Below, in pieces: positions 1 through 9,906 of a DNA stretch of 64,000 nt (position 1 is the first letter of the stretch; the number at the start of each line of letters is the position of its first letter). The DNA is from Henricia sp. BOLD:AAB3569 (taxonomy: Eukaryota; Echinodermata; Asteroidea; Spinulosida; Echinasteridae). Position numbers and translations under genes: made by a program. The DNA lies in the NCBI GenBank assembly GCA_037783545.1, contig JBBELK010000636.1, positions 372,001 through 436,000 on the forward strand, in the 5' to 3' direction. Under the pieces are notes generated by a model. That model did not search any database. It was given only the letters and a program-made list of their open reading frames with translations, and was not told the DNA's origin.

Positions 1-87
1 TTGACACGTTGAGCAAATTCACCAAAAATCCCACCCATATTCCACCATCTTCGTACAAATCACATGACACTTGACAGGAGTACGAGC

Positions 88-193
88 ACACTCCCCATTT
101 GTTGGGGAGTAGTGAGAGCATACTCTCACTGACCCGAGTTTCGTTATTCTTGCCGTTCACGCGCGCAAGAGTATAACTCGTGTTAACACGAGT
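88..193. other. cluster of three short perfect inverted repeats
   Basis: Three small hairpins lie close together. The first is at 90-110 (ACTCCCC/GGGGAGT around ATTTGTT), the second at 112-129 (GTGAGAG/CTCTCAC), and the third is an 18-bp perfect palindrome at 176-193 (ACTCGTGTTAACACGAGT). They sit just upstream of the decayed DIRS coding traces. They could be remnants of another element's end; no function is visible. Confidence 0.5.
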
Positions 194-349
194 ACACGCC
201 CGAACGCAGCCTTCTAGTGTACAGTTCGCCTTCATCGTTAATTCTTCAGTGGATTTTCAACGGTTTCTCCTCCGGCCTTCGTGCACCTATAATTCGCCAA
301 ACCCACGTTCCTATACGAGACGGAAATCCGGTCTCTCCTCTCCAAGAAC

Positions 350-840
350 ACTATCCGCGTAGAATGGAGAACCGTCCGGTGGACTCTGCAACCTAGTGTG
401 GTCGAACAGATACTCTTGACAGTCGATCGATCGTGCACACATAGATCTGTTTGCGTCGGGAGCCAACAGCATCTCCCGGTATTTTGCTCCAGGCATCCCG
501 ACCCTCGAGCGTGGCAAGTCGATTCCTTGGTCGGAAATGTTTGCCTACGCGTTTCTCCCGATATCCTTAATTCCTCGGGTTCTCTCCAAGGTTCTTCTTG
601 TGGTCCCGTTCTGGCCTCGGCAAGCTTGGTTCCCGCGTCTGGTCAACCTGTTGATTCACAACCCAACAGTTTTCCCTCATCGACCGGACATTCTGTTCCA
701 ACCGGGCTCGAACATTCTTTACCCAGCATCCAAGAATCTTCACCTGGCAATCTGGGTATTGTCGAACAGTCCTTCCGCGCAGCAGTTCATTCGTCAGAGG
801 CTGCCTCGTTCGCGGCACAACAGCCGACTTCGACATTTCT
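350..840 (+). pseudogene. DIRS RNase H tail and RNase H-recombinase linker
   Basis: Near 440-475 one frame reads the conserved IDLFASGAN stretch. The next frame (from 537) gives AYAFLPISLIPRVLSKVL, then VPFWPRQAWFPRLVNLL, then LHLAIWVLS. These are the characteristic blocks between RNase H and the recombinase in DIRS-type pol proteins ('DLFAS', 'YAFPP', 'PxWPxQxWxPxLxxL'). A similar block occurs on the minus strand in the second DIRS copy at 11.6-12.1 kb, which supports the call. The frame breaks near 500, so this is a pseudogene. RNase H catalytic residues are not recognisable upstream. Confidence 0.75.
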
Positions 841-1832
841 ATAAATTGTGCCGACAGAAAGCTGTTAATCAGGCCCACTTTTCTCTGACAGACAATGGCA
901 ATTTTCTAGTCTATTTATTTAATTTTGGCCTCACGGTAGCCACCATCAAGAACTACCGGTCAGCTATTGCCGCCATCCACGCGGGCTTCCCCGACGGCTC
1001 TTCTGCCTTGGGTCATATCCTCCGGGGATGTTCATTGCGAAGCCTCCCACTCGTGAGCTACTTCCCTCCTGGGACCTTCCGCTTGTTCTTGAGAGCCTTT
1101 CGCGTCCCCCGTTTGAACCCATGTTACAGACGTCCTTGCTCAACCTCAAGTTGGCCTTCCTCCTAGCAGTCGCGAACTCTCGACGCCAAAGCGAACTTCA
1201 GGCCTTGTCCATCGAACCCGGCCATATTCGCTGGGAGTCCCATGGAGTTCGTCTGGTTCTCCGGACCTCCTTCCTCACGAAGAACCAATCGGACGCCTTC
1301 TCTCCTCCTTCTGGAAGATAGGAAGTGGTGCCCGGTCCGAGCCCTCAAATGGTACCTCAATAGGACCGAACTAAACAGAGGTTCTACGACGAGTCTCTTC
1401 ATCACGTCGACGACTTATCATCGTCCAGCTTCACAAGAAACTATCGCTCCCTGGATTGTTACAGCCATTTGGTCCACCGAACTAAACTGGCCGACGGCTT
1501 CAGAGCAGAACTCCCGAGTCAAAGCGCATGACGTCAGAGCCGCTTCGACCTCGTGGGCCTTCTTCAATGGAGTTCCGCTTCCTGACGTTATGCAGGCTGC
1601 GTGCTGGAAGTCCTCCAACACTTTCACATCCTGCTACCTCCGGGACATCCTCCAATCCGAGGGCCGCACCGGCACCGCAGATCAGCGTTGCTGTCAGCAA
1701 CACATCCGTTCTTTTCTTTTTTGCCTAGAACGCATGGTGCCTCTCCTTAACCCACATATTGGTTTTGGTCTATTCCAGCTTCAACAGCATCTCACACCCA
1801 CCCCCTGCATCGGTGCTAGTCTGCACAGGTAG
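840..1832 (+). pseudogene. DIRS-type tyrosine recombinase, frameshifted but with catalytic motifs visible
   Basis: The N-terminal SAM-like helical part is visible as TIKNYRSAIAAIHAGF (about 940-990). The first catalytic arginine lies in the box LAFLLAVANSRRQSELQAL (about 1150-1207). After a frame change, the second box AHDVRAASTSWAFF (about 1525-1565) gives the H-x-x-R pair. The tyrosine follows in TSCYLRDI (about 1627-1650). The order R...HxxR...Y is that of tyrosine recombinases, which cut and rejoin DNA through a 3'-phosphotyrosine and in DIRS elements integrate a circular cDNA. Frame changes near 1040 and 1310 break the gene. All four motifs survive, so the copy may be fairly young. The last frame runs on to 1832, past the expected end of the domain. 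Confidence 0.8.
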
Positions 1833-1862
1833 TGTCTCTACCTGTAAGATGAGCGCTGTAGA

Positions 1863-2057
1863 CTCCCTCCCCACAGAAGTGTGGGAAGGGTCTACTAGCG
1901 AATACTTACCCGTAGAGCATCCCGCCCTCCTCCCCACTCGGGAGCTCGATGCATTCTCCTCTTATCTCGCCGCTTCGAGAAAAAGGGCATGGTGGGTAGT
2001 GGCTCTACGGGTAAGTATTCGCCAGTAGACCCTTCCCACACTTCTGTTGGGAGGGAG
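1863..2057. repeat. 56-bp-arm inverted repeat downstream of the recombinase
   Basis: The arm at 1863-1918 (starts CTCCCTCCCC, ends CCCGTAGAGC) is matched by its reverse complement at 2002-2057 with only two mismatches, around an 83-bp loop. It begins about 30 bp after the recombinase frame ends. It may be a DIRS terminal or internal complementary region. It could equally be an independent palindrome, because a TTAA-flanked MITE starts at its right edge. Confidence 0.85.
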
Positions 2058-2368
2058 TTAAAGGCACAGACTCGTCAGCAACGCGCGCGCCAAATTCGTG
2101 CCACGAAATACGCAGCTCTATTGCTATATGGAGCTGCGTATTTCGTGGTCCAAATTTGGCGCGCGCGCATTGCTGACAGGCCTGCAGCCGATTTCACAAA
2201 AGAGTGCGCAGCTTGCGCAACTTTTGAAAAATGGCGCAAGCCTCATAGCTTGCGTGTTATCATCGCTAAATTGTTGCGCAAATTACGCAATAAAATGTTG
2301 CACAAGTACAAGTGCATGGGCTTACGCAACTGCGTAAGTTTCGTGAAATCGGCTGCTGTGCCTTTTAA
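2058..2368. mobile_element. TTAA-flanked foldback MITE
   Basis: The ends are TTAA-AGGCACAG (2058-2069) and CTGTGCCTT-TTAA (2356-2368), an inverted pair with one extra base. Inside is a nearly perfect hairpin at 2074-2177 (arms of about 45 bp starting GTCAGCAA). A second inverted pair follows, GCAGCCGATTTCAC near 2184 and GTGAAATCGGCTGC at 2343-2356. The remainder is full of TTGCGCAA-like motifs. There is no coding capacity. The TTAA flanks suggest TTAA-specific (piggyBac-like) transposition; the superfamily is an inference. Confidence 0.7.
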
Positions 2369-2524
2369 CAGCTAGTTACTATAAACGTCATTCTGGCAAC
2401 TCACTTGCATTCTAATAATATACGAGTGTGAATGTCTTCGGATAGTTACTCCTTAGTTCCTTGCGAAACGTTGCATCAACTCAACCAGACAGGACTAACA
2501 ATCGTTGGCTACACTAGATCCATT

Positions 2525-2909
2525 CGGGTGAAAACAGTGTAACCTCTTGTATTCAAGATTCTGCATGGCCGTGCCCCTCAATACTTACGTGAACTTATTT
2601 CTCCTAGGAGTACCACTCGTTTTCTCAGATCTACAGGCTCGAACTTGCTAGCCGAACCAAGAACTCGAACTGTCCGTTATGGTCAGCGTGCGTTTGCCAA
2701 TGCAGCCCCCTCCATCTGGAATAAACTCCCAGCAACACTCCGTCTAATGACGTCCTGGAAAATTTCAAACCGGAACTTAAATCCCATTTGTTTCAATTCA
2801 CTAGACATTTTCATGCATTTTCATACAATATGTCCATATTGTTGACGCCTTGATTGGTTTTCAAGTTCCGGATTTAAGTGCCTTATAAATCTTATTATTA
2901 TTATTATTA
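2525..2909 (+). mobile_element. 3' end of an L2/CR1-like LINE with a (TTA)n tail
   Basis: A forward frame reads FKILHGRAPQYLREL, then NLLAEPRTRTVRYG, then QRAFANAAPSIWNKLPATLR. After a frame change near 2760 it continues with KPELKSHLFQF and a stop. This is the short conserved domain after the reverse transcriptase in L2/CR1-group non-LTR retrotransposons, which end in a short tandem repeat instead of poly(A). The tail here is (TTA)6 at about 2892-2909. The copy is 5'-truncated (no RT or endonuclease), as expected from incomplete target-primed reverse transcription. An in-frame stop near 2540 also shows decay. Confidence 0.8.
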
Positions 2910-3023
2910 CTGAGGAGCGTGTTCAGAGTTTTCCAGAAAATGGATGTTGTGTTAAGTGTAACCAGGCTAGCTTGTACTTTGTCTGCATGGTCACGGTAAT
3001 CTTTAAAAGCTATGCATCTGCAT

Positions 3024-3091
3024 GGGGAGCGGTGGGGGGCGGGGGAGGGGGGCGGGTGGAGGGGGCTGGGCTTGGTGGGGGCAGGTGGGGT
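3024..3091 (+). other. G-rich tract with quadruplex-forming potential
   Basis: At least eight runs of three or more G occur within about 70 bp, including GGGGGAGGGGGGCGGG. This satisfies the usual G3+ four-run rule for G-quadruplexes several times. No gene lies next to it. Confidence 0.7.
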
Positions 3092-3308
3092 GCCACTTTG
3101 TGCAATTGTTCTTTGGAATTCCCGGAATTCTTTTGTAAGGAGGGTCCCCTGGCTGCAGGTGGAAGGAGCTATATTCTTTCGTTTTTGTATTCTGGCATAC
3201 TTGGGATTCTAGGTTATCAGTCTGTGTTCCTATATAAGGGAGTGCAGGCCAGGTTTCTGCAGTTCTTCTGTTGGTGGAACACAGGCTGTGCACTGCGTGT
3301 GCATGGGC

Positions 3309-3335
3309 CGTGGTGGTGGTGGTGGTGCTGCTGCT
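3309..3335 (+). repeat. (TGG)n(TGC)n microsatellite
   Basis: A run of about six GTG/TGG triplets is followed by three TGC triplets. It is short and lies outside any recognised gene. Confidence 0.85.
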
Positions 3336-3427
3336 ATAATCTGCGTCATTTATCAAGATTTTGAATACACCGATACTTGGAGAGTTATCAAAATCAAACT
3401 ATAAGTAATCATCACCTACCAGATATA

Positions 3428-3884
3428 CACTCCTCAAAAAAAGTTCGGAAAGTCAAGTTTGACTGAAGATTTCTCTCTTGTTACTAAATCATCTTCCTTT
3501 GCATTTGGTATCATTGGAAAGCGCTGTTATTCCTCTTTGCATTGCAGTGATGTGCCATTTGTTATGATTAATCAATTGGGGGATGTGCAGTATAGCGGAA
3601 TACAGGGGTGGGTGGAAAGTGAAATGTCACAAAATTCACTGCTATTGTCATGCAGTGCATTCCCCTTTTGCTTGGAGGATGGGAATGTGTCGATGCACTT
3701 TTTGACAATGGCAATGCATTTTGTGACATTTCACTTTACACCCGCCCCCGTATTCAGCTGTGCTGCACATCCCCCAATTGATTAATCATAACAAATGACA
3801 CATCATCGTAAAGAGGAATAACAGGGCTTTCCAATGATATAAAATTCAGTAAAACTTGACTTTTCGAACTCTTTTTGAGGAGTT
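3428..3884. mobile_element. 457-bp foldback MITE with TA target duplication
   Basis: The whole element is two arms of about 220 bp in inverted orientation, meeting near 3657. The left end is CACTCCTCAAAAAAAGTTCG; the right end is its imperfect reverse complement ending GAGGAGTT. Both are bordered by TA (3426-3427 and 3885-3886). Matched internal blocks include CATTTGTTATGATTAATCA on the left and its complement near 3780. TA flanks and short conserved ends fit a non-autonomous Tc1/mariner-type element. There is no coding capacity. A transcript through it would form a long hairpin. Confidence 0.8.
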
Positions 3885-4543
3885 TATAAACCGAGGGGTG
3901 AATATGACCGGCACGAAATGCGTATACATGTACTGTACTGGAGGCACGTCACTGACTGCAAAAATAAATTAAACCAAGTTTCATCAAAAAATGTAACGGC
4001 ACTTTGTTTTCAGATTATGCCAAATCATATTTAATATTATTTTGTAAAGTTAAGGTACTAGCTAACAGTAGCACTTAAAATTACATGTCTTTAAGTTTAG
4101 GCCCATATATGTATAAGGATATGCATGAATAATGTAGCATCCGAAATTAAATATAGAACCTTTGACATATTTGGATTATTAGAAAAATTAATCTTTACAA
4201 TTAAAAAATAATTGAGCAAGAACTACCTGTCCTCGACGTTCATAGGCAACTTTACTATGCATACATAGACTTGAGGTCCGTGGTATGTAACTCGGAAATG
4301 TAAACTCGCAACAGGGTTTAGCCTATAGTAAATGTTCATATTGGTGAAAGTACTATAAATCCAGTATAGAAGTACACGTACTTATAAAATGCATAATTAA
4401 AAGTAAAATAATAAAATGAATTACTTATCATGCAGTTGTCCCACGACTTGCCAATGTTTGAGTAGGAATATGTAGAGCCACATACACAATATATTTTAAA
4501 CATGTTGTCACAGAAGTTTTGTCATGAGTGGCTCTAGCTATTA
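3885..4543. other. AT-rich intergenic sequence, nothing recognised
   Basis: About 660 bp of AT-rich sequence between two TA-flanked MITEs. No open frame, repeat end or RNA gene could be supported. Confidence 0.6.
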
Positions 4544-5149
4544 CACTCGACCAAAAAAGTTCTGTCGCCAGTAAGACATTTATATATATTTATTATTAAA
4601 TTGGATTTAATGTAGGAAAATAATATATCAAATTTTAGCTGAACATATCCCTCAAAGGAATAGAGCTCGAGAGAGATCATGATGGCAAGCTTCACTGAAC
4701 AGGAATGCAACAAAGGAGTGTGGGGTCAGAATGAAAAACACCAAAGAACAATGCAACTTGTGATTTGGGCAATTTGTGTGTAGACAATAAGGGCATTTTA
4801 AAGTGAGTTTGGATTTATCAATGTCTTGTCAAAAACATTCAAATCAAAATGGTTAAATTGTCCAATCTGAATCGTGCCATTGCATTAATAGGTATGGTGG
4901 AAGCAAAATACTGAGCTGTAACTCCCCTTGCTTGAGTGCAATAAAGTTGACATTGTTGTTTTTTGGTGTTTTTCATTCTGACCTCACACTCCTTTGTTGC
5001 ATTTCTGTTCCGTGATGCTTGCCATCATGCTGGAGTCCGTTGAGCTCTATTCCTTTGAGTGATATGTTCAGCTAAAATTTGATATATTATTTTCCTACAT
5101 TAAATATCTACAAATGTCTTACTGGTGACAGAACTTTTTTGGTCGAGTG
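4544..5149. mobile_element. 606-bp foldback MITE with TA target duplication
   Basis: Perfect inverted ends CACTCGACCAAAAAAGTTC... are at 4544 and, complemented, at 5149, bordered by TA at 4542-4543 and 5150-5151. The arms extend about 210 bp (to about 4755 and from about 4945) with small differences, around a unique centre of about 190 bp. The end sequence shares CACTC and AAAAAAGTTC with the element at 3428-3884, so both probably used related Tc1/mariner-type transposases. It is non-coding. Confidence 0.85.
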
Positions 5150-5772
5150 TAGGATCTTGTTTCCAAAACCCAATCCACACCCAAAAAGGTGGGGGTCATG
5201 TGAATAAAAGTGCTATGCCCAACTGGCTCCTATTTAAAAAAAAAGTTCTTAAAAGTCCCTAAAATGCTAGAAAGTTCTACTTAAACAAAAAGCAATATAA
5301 CAAAAGGCTGGAATGCAGTACAAGTTAGCAAGGGACAATACAATGGGATACTGACCTGGGTGAATGTATTGACTGGGTATAGTGCATTCCAATGTATTCG
5401 CTGGAGATAAGCTGCAACTAAAATAGCCCTGGGTAGGAATTGTGAATAGACTAGAACAGGCAACTGCAAAGCTGGAAGGAAAGTTTGTGTAGAGGTCAGA
5501 GGAGGAGAACAAGTTTGCGAGGTCAGGGAGCAGGTGACCCAAAGGTAGACTGGTCACACTCGACACTGGGATTTTTGTTATAAAATGTTTTTACTTAGGC
5601 ATGTGTAGACAAGGTTTTTCCAAAATTTATCAAAAATAGACTTAATTACAAATGTGGAGAATATAATATTACAAGACTGCAGAAATTCATGCTTGCTTGT
5701 CGATCTTTACTATAGATTTTCAGAATATCTATCAAGGAATAGATATCGAGCAAGATCCTTACTCGCCGACTT
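5150..5772. other. unassigned sequence
   Basis: No gene, repeat end or RNA is supported. A lone CACTCGACA near 5557 resembles the end of the preceding MITE but has no partner. Confidence 0.5.
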
Positions 5773-6505
5773 ATGGCCCAGTCACAATGTCGGCGATCTG
5801 TCGGGGATTAGTTTTGGCGGGGGGTCGTCGTAGAAAATAAAGAAGCCTTGAACAATCCTAGCAATAATCCTAATAAAAGTGGAGCAGTTACATTGTCTGA
5901 GATTTTTTCAAGGATTTTGACCCGGTTTTGTCGAAAAATCGTGGGATTAGCCTCCGATCGCCTCCGATTGCATCGGAGACGATATCTGCGAGCATCTTTT
6001 CTTTTAATTTCTTTTAGCGATCCGATCGGAGGCGCCCTTATATACACGGCGATTTACTACGATTCCACCGTACGATTCGTCGGAGACGATCACAGAAAGC
6101 GTACGAATCGTCGCAGGGCGCCTCCGATTCAGTCGGAGGGCGCCGGAGACCACTCGCAGACATTGAATCTCAACCTGAATTTCCAATCCCACACAGAATC
6201 TTGCGACTAGTCTCAGATTATTCGGAGGACGCCTCCGATTAATCGGAGGGCATCGTAGGTCATCAGAGATTGTGTCTGGGATGCCCAAAATGGGTGAAAA
6301 ATCTTGCGAGCAATCTTAAAATTTTAAGTTCAAAGTTGGGGACCGCGACGGGTGTGGCGATGCCAAAAAAATCTGCGACAAGCCGCAGGCGTCCGGAGAG
6401 CGCCTCCGACGGGTGCAAAATCGTGAGATCTGTCTCAAGATTTTGTTCAAATTTCCCGGTTTTACCCATCGCCGACGCATCGCAACTGATTTGTGACTGG
6501 CCCAT
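5773..6505. mobile_element. about 730-bp non-autonomous element rich in CCTCCGAT palindromes
   Basis: The outer ends ATGGCCCAGTCACAA (5773-5787) and, complemented, TTGTGACTGGCCCAT (6491-6505) form a 15-bp inverted pair with one mismatch. The interior between 5945 and 6412 contains many copies of CCTCCGAT and its complement. One is the perfect palindrome CCTCCGATTAATCGGAGG near 6231; another is the near-palindrome CCTCCGATTCAGTCGGAGG near 6121. No coding capacity is visible. The superfamily cannot be assigned from the ends alone. Confidence 0.6.
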
Positions 6506-6599
6506 TAGTGCCTCGCTCCAATTAATGTATCATTGAAGATGGTACGTAATACCCTTCGAGCTCAGGCATATTAGGATAGATTATGCAGAAAACAAGGAC

Positions 6600-6940
6600 A
6601 ATTAAAAGATTAATCAGTCTGTCCCTAACAATCAAATGCAACATCCCCAAAATATACTATCCATTGGAATTGGCCGGAAGAAAAAAAAGAAATGTACAAT
6701 CCCTATTTTGGATGTGGAAGCAAAAAGGTTGGTGAAATTACACTGCATGCACTGCTTTATTTAACTGGATAAATTAGTTTACTATAAACTTTGGTGGTTT
6801 TTTGACAATACCCGCGGAAACATGCCGATTGAGAATGCGAAATTTCAAAATGGTATATGATACATGTAAGGTATTAAAATCTCAACACCCGTACCCATGG
6901 GAAAAATTGGGTGATCAAAATGTTCAAATTTGACAAGTCG
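6600..6940 (+). repeat. diverged, internally deleted copy of the MITE at 20326-20816
   Basis: It shares several blocks with the reverse complement of 20326-20816: CCCTAACAAT, the 20-bp block starting GATGTGGAAGCAAAA, GGATAAATTAGTTTA, ACATGCCG, AATCTCAACACCC, and CCCATGGGAAAAA. The blocks are in the same order but lie closer together, so this copy has internal deletions. Its left end (ATTAAAAGATT) is a degenerate form of the intact end ATTAAAGGAGC. Confidence 0.75.
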
Positions 6941-7313
6941 TAGGACGCCCTCACTTCGAAAAAAAAGTAGTATGGTGCTTGAAAAATGGCACGCATACGC
7001 ACAGTTTATCAACATTGGGAAAGTAGAAGCCATACTGACGAAAATGGCTTTGGGAAAAAGTAGAATTTCGCTGCAGTTTCATCAATTTATCGCTGGAATT
7101 CTCCGAAGAGAAAGAGGCCAAACAGTAGATCGGCTTGTCGCATTGCGTCTGTTTGTAATTAAGGTGAGTGAAAACACTACTGGGTAACTTTCACCTTGCA
7201 TATTACTAAATTGCAGAATACGCCGCCGGCCGCCTCTCTTCACTGCACTTACCGTAAGTTAAGTTCGGACAGTCGACAGGCAGGCGCTAGAACCGCGTAG
7301 GCCATCGTATACC
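6941..7313. other. unassigned sequence
   Basis: No supported gene. The stretch TTACCGTAAGTTAAG near 7249 loosely mirrors sequence near 9155-9172, so a larger nested element spanning 7.25-9.17 kb is possible but not demonstrated. Confidence 0.4.
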
Positions 7314-7552
7314 CCTTTCCCACTACAAAATCTCCGGGTTGACTCGGGGGTAACGGCAATCCTTAACCCCGAGATACCCCGGGGCAGCAAAATATCGCGC
7401 GAGCGTTCCCACTACTCTTTTGCTGGCCCGGGTTAAGACGAAAAAATCGGCCGTTAGCCCGGGGCAAGTTAACCCTGCCAGCGACCAGGGTTAAGGATGG
7501 CAATCTCGGGGTTAACGGCCAAACTCCGGGGTAAGCATTGTAGTGGGAAACC
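7314..7552. mobile_element. MITE with TTTCCCACTACAA inverted ends, GTTAACCCGGGG-rich
   Basis: The ends TTTCCCACTACAA and TTGTAGTGGGAAA are exact inverted copies 239 bp apart. The inside is built from variants of CCCGGGGTTAAC in both orientations (for example near 7365, 7425, 7460 and 7508). No coding capacity. Further copies of the internal motif continue to about 7600. Confidence 0.7.
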
Positions 7553-8925
7553 AAGCAGGGTTAAGTGTTCCCCAAGCAATCTCGGGGTTAAGACGCATGA
7601 GTCATTGCGCAATACGGTGTTCAAAGGTTAAACTCGTGGCGCGAAAATGCGTGTTCGGTGCGCTATAAATCCTGCTGGTGTATTGCCTCAAGCAACATCT
7701 GCCTTCTTCCCCTTTTGAGAACGCTGGCGTTGACGTTTCCTTCGCAATTTTTGTAAAATTACCATCAGGACCGCAACCGATATTGCTTCCGTGTCTGGCG
7801 CCATTTTGAGCGATGTACTAGCAGTACTTTGCCCCCAAATCACTTCGCCCTCGGCTGGACCACTTCTCCCAATCATGGAGGTAGGAATACATCGCCCAAA
7901 CTCTACTTTACGCAAGTGGCACTCTGCAAACGTAACCTACGTACGTCCCCGCTCACGGCTGACAGACATGCAGCTACTTAGTTTTATGCCGTTTGATGAA
8001 ATAATTTTTAAAAGAAGATTTAGGACTGGCTGAGAAAACACCGTCTTAATACACCCCTATTTTAATGGTATAGGCCTATGCGTGATGCCTCTTGCTTGCC
8101 ACGTGGGTCTTGGATGTTTGGACGATATGTTATTTGCACGAGTGGTGTCATCCTGAGATATCAGGGAATTTCCACTCTGCAAAGCGACTTGACAATACCC
8201 TGAGGAAATACACGCAAATCTGTGGAGCGAGCCGGCTGTTGTCTTGAGCCAACTCACGCCCGAGTCATTTTGATGTAATTTAATCAATTCGGTCATGTTA
8301 TGCCGAAAAAAAACAATTTCTATACTTTCCAGAAATTGTATTGGGTTCCGTTCCTTATGACTGTCCCATTCCTACCAAACTTTCAAACGGCGAACCTTAT
8401 TTACTCCGCAGTTTTTCAAATTAATAACAGGGATGCATGCTGACGAATGTAATGGAACGGATTCCCCAGTATGCTTTAAATAGCAGCCAATCGCCGACGC
8501 GGACAACGGCCAGCATTACCGAGTACATGTATCACATGCGTGCACGGTGTTTACAATCTGCGTGACATTTGAATGCTTGCAATCGTGCTACAATGCACTG
8601 CAAGCGTCCTGATTGGTCCATCAGAGGCGACAGGATTTCTGTCGCTAGTCCCACCGCCAAATGCATGGGGCCTTTTTCAACAGGGCCACTGTACACAGGA
8701 GTTGGGGAGTGCGTTAAAGGGGCACTGTTGCAAGAGGATGGAGTGGTGTGTGGCCAAAGTGGTTTGGGGGCGAAGTGACTGTAAAGGGCAGTACGGCGAA
8801 ACGAACGCATGTGTCGAATGGTGGGATCATATTTACCGAAAAAGGACCCGTTGCTTGGCGACAAGCCAGTGCAAAACAATTGCGGGACCAGCTCACGCAC
8901 TCCGTCATTTCCAGTCCACGTGTAG
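7553..8925. other. unassigned sequence between two related repeats
   Basis: Nothing is firmly supported. A TTTAAATAG/CCAAT-like pair near 8475-8495 and an ATTGG near 8611 could be promoter-like by chance. A minus-strand frame (7688-7915) begins with a short hydrophobic and arginine-rich stretch but has no recognisable domain. A TTAAAGGGGCAC near 8714 resembles one end of the TTAA-flanked MITEs, without a partner. Confidence 0.4.
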
Positions 8926-9091
8926 TGGGAAATCGCACCGCGTTAACCCGGGGCAAGCTCGCCCCGGATTTGCCGAAACTCCGGGTTAACGAAACAAGTG
9001 GGAACAAAACTCGGGGTTAACGAACCCCGGGGTAAGAAAAGCTTAACCCGGGGCGGCAAATCTCCGGGTTAAGCAGTTTGTAGTGGGAAAA
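8926..9091. repeat. second copy of the GTAGTGGGAAA / GTTAACCCGGGG repeat
   Basis: GTAGTGGGAAA occurs at both sides (about 8926 and 9080) in direct orientation, with at least six GTTAACCCGGG variants between. The same motif vocabulary as 7314-7552 shows one family. The right end GTAGTGGGAAA could also pair with the left end at 7314, enclosing 7.3-9.1 kb. Confidence 0.6.
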
Positions 9092-9167
9092 GGGTAGTAG
9101 AGTAGTGGCTAACCCCTCTGGGCACCCGGTCTACAGAGACGTCTGCGCAGTAGTTTACGGACCGTAA

Positions 9168-9741
9168 CTTAAAGGGCCTGTGACATGCTAAACAACTTTG
9201 TGCCTTTAAGCTTTGCTTCATAATGACGGATTACTTGTTCAGCAAGACATACCGGTACTATTGTTCGTTTAGATGTAAAATCCATAACTTTGAAGATTTC
9301 ATTGCAATAAATCACAGACAGAGGGTGCTGTTTTGAGTGCATCACGTAAGGAAGACAGAAGGGAAAAGTTAAGAAAAAACATAAGACTTCAAGTTGGACT
9401 TGTGGCAAATTGCTGCAGTTTTTACCCCCAGTTTTGTCATGGCTTACAGTAAGCAACATGTAAAACAAACTCAAACAGCCATGGATTACAAATGTTTCAG
9501 GAAAATTTAGAAAAAAGTGTAATCTTTTGTGCACAGTTGAATGTGATTTTCCTGTGTTTGCCTCTTGTGACATCGTGACCTTGGTCATGAATATACATAT
9601 TCGCATTAGCATAAAAACTAAAAACCTTTGTTTTAACCCCCAAAGCAAGTTCCAAATAGGATTTTTATGACTTTAACTGAGTAGAGTGGTTTTAAAGCAT
9701 AGATTTCATTGATAAAAATCCTAAATAAGGGGCCCTTTAAG
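9168..9741. mobile_element. TTAA-flanked MITE with CTTAAAGGGCC inverted ends
   Basis: CTTAAAGGGCC (9168-9178) and GGCCCTTTAAG (9731-9741) are exact inverted copies. With TTAA as target, the element starts AGGGCC. The right part contains a second inverted pair (AGGATTTTTAT / ATAAAAATCCT near 9658-9722). A 159-codon minus-strand open frame inside has no recognisable domain and is probably fortuitous. Confidence 0.65.
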
Positions 9742-9756
9742 CGGGCCTTCCACTGT

Positions 9757-9873
9757 GCGATTTTGGCCACGAATTGGGTAGGATTAGCTACGATTGGGTA
9801 CGATTGTGTGTAGAGTCTATAGTCAGTCTCTGGTAATCGTACCAATTCGTAGGAAATTCGTGGCAAAAATCGC
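9757..9873. repeat. 117-bp hairpin (MITE-like)
   Basis: The outer arms GCGATTTTGGCCACGAATT and, complemented, AATTCGTGGCAAAAATCGC match with one mismatch. The inner arms ATTGGGTACGATT and AATCGTACCAATT also pair. It lies immediately right of the TTAA MITE. No coding capacity. Confidence 0.75.
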
Positions 9874-9906
9874 TATATCATGTACACACCTACATGTACA
9901 TACAAT

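Larger units (their letters stand above)
340..2057 (+). mobile_element. 3' part of a DIRS-like tyrosine-recombinase retrotransposon (decayed)
   Basis: Three forward frames in succession carry DIRS-type sequence: the end of RNase H and the following linker (about 350-840), then a tyrosine recombinase (about 840-1700), then a long inverted repeat (1863-2057). There is no gag or RT in the window upstream, and recognisable homology begins only near 340, so this copy is 5'-truncated or its 5' part has diverged. DIRS elements integrate with a tyrosine recombinase instead of a DDE integrase, and their ends are inverted or split repeats, so the terminal palindrome fits the class. Frame changes near 500, 1040 and 1310 make it non-functional. 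Confidence 0.8.

Noticed and set aside
180-362. Small protein gene upstream of the DIRS copy
   Set aside because: The 60-codon frame has no domain and overlaps the decayed RNase H tail in another phase.
7688-7915. N-terminus of a Harbinger-type nuclease
   Set aside because: Hydrophobic plus arginine-rich residues resemble such N-termini, but 75 codons with no catalytic block downstream are not enough.
8465-8620. Cellular promoter (TTTAAATAG with CCAAT boxes)
   Set aside because: The motifs are short and expected by chance, and no coding exon follows.
9169-9648. 159-codon minus-strand open frame as a gene
   Set aside because: It lies wholly inside a TTAA-flanked MITE, has no recognisable domain, and has the composition of its AT-rich surroundings.
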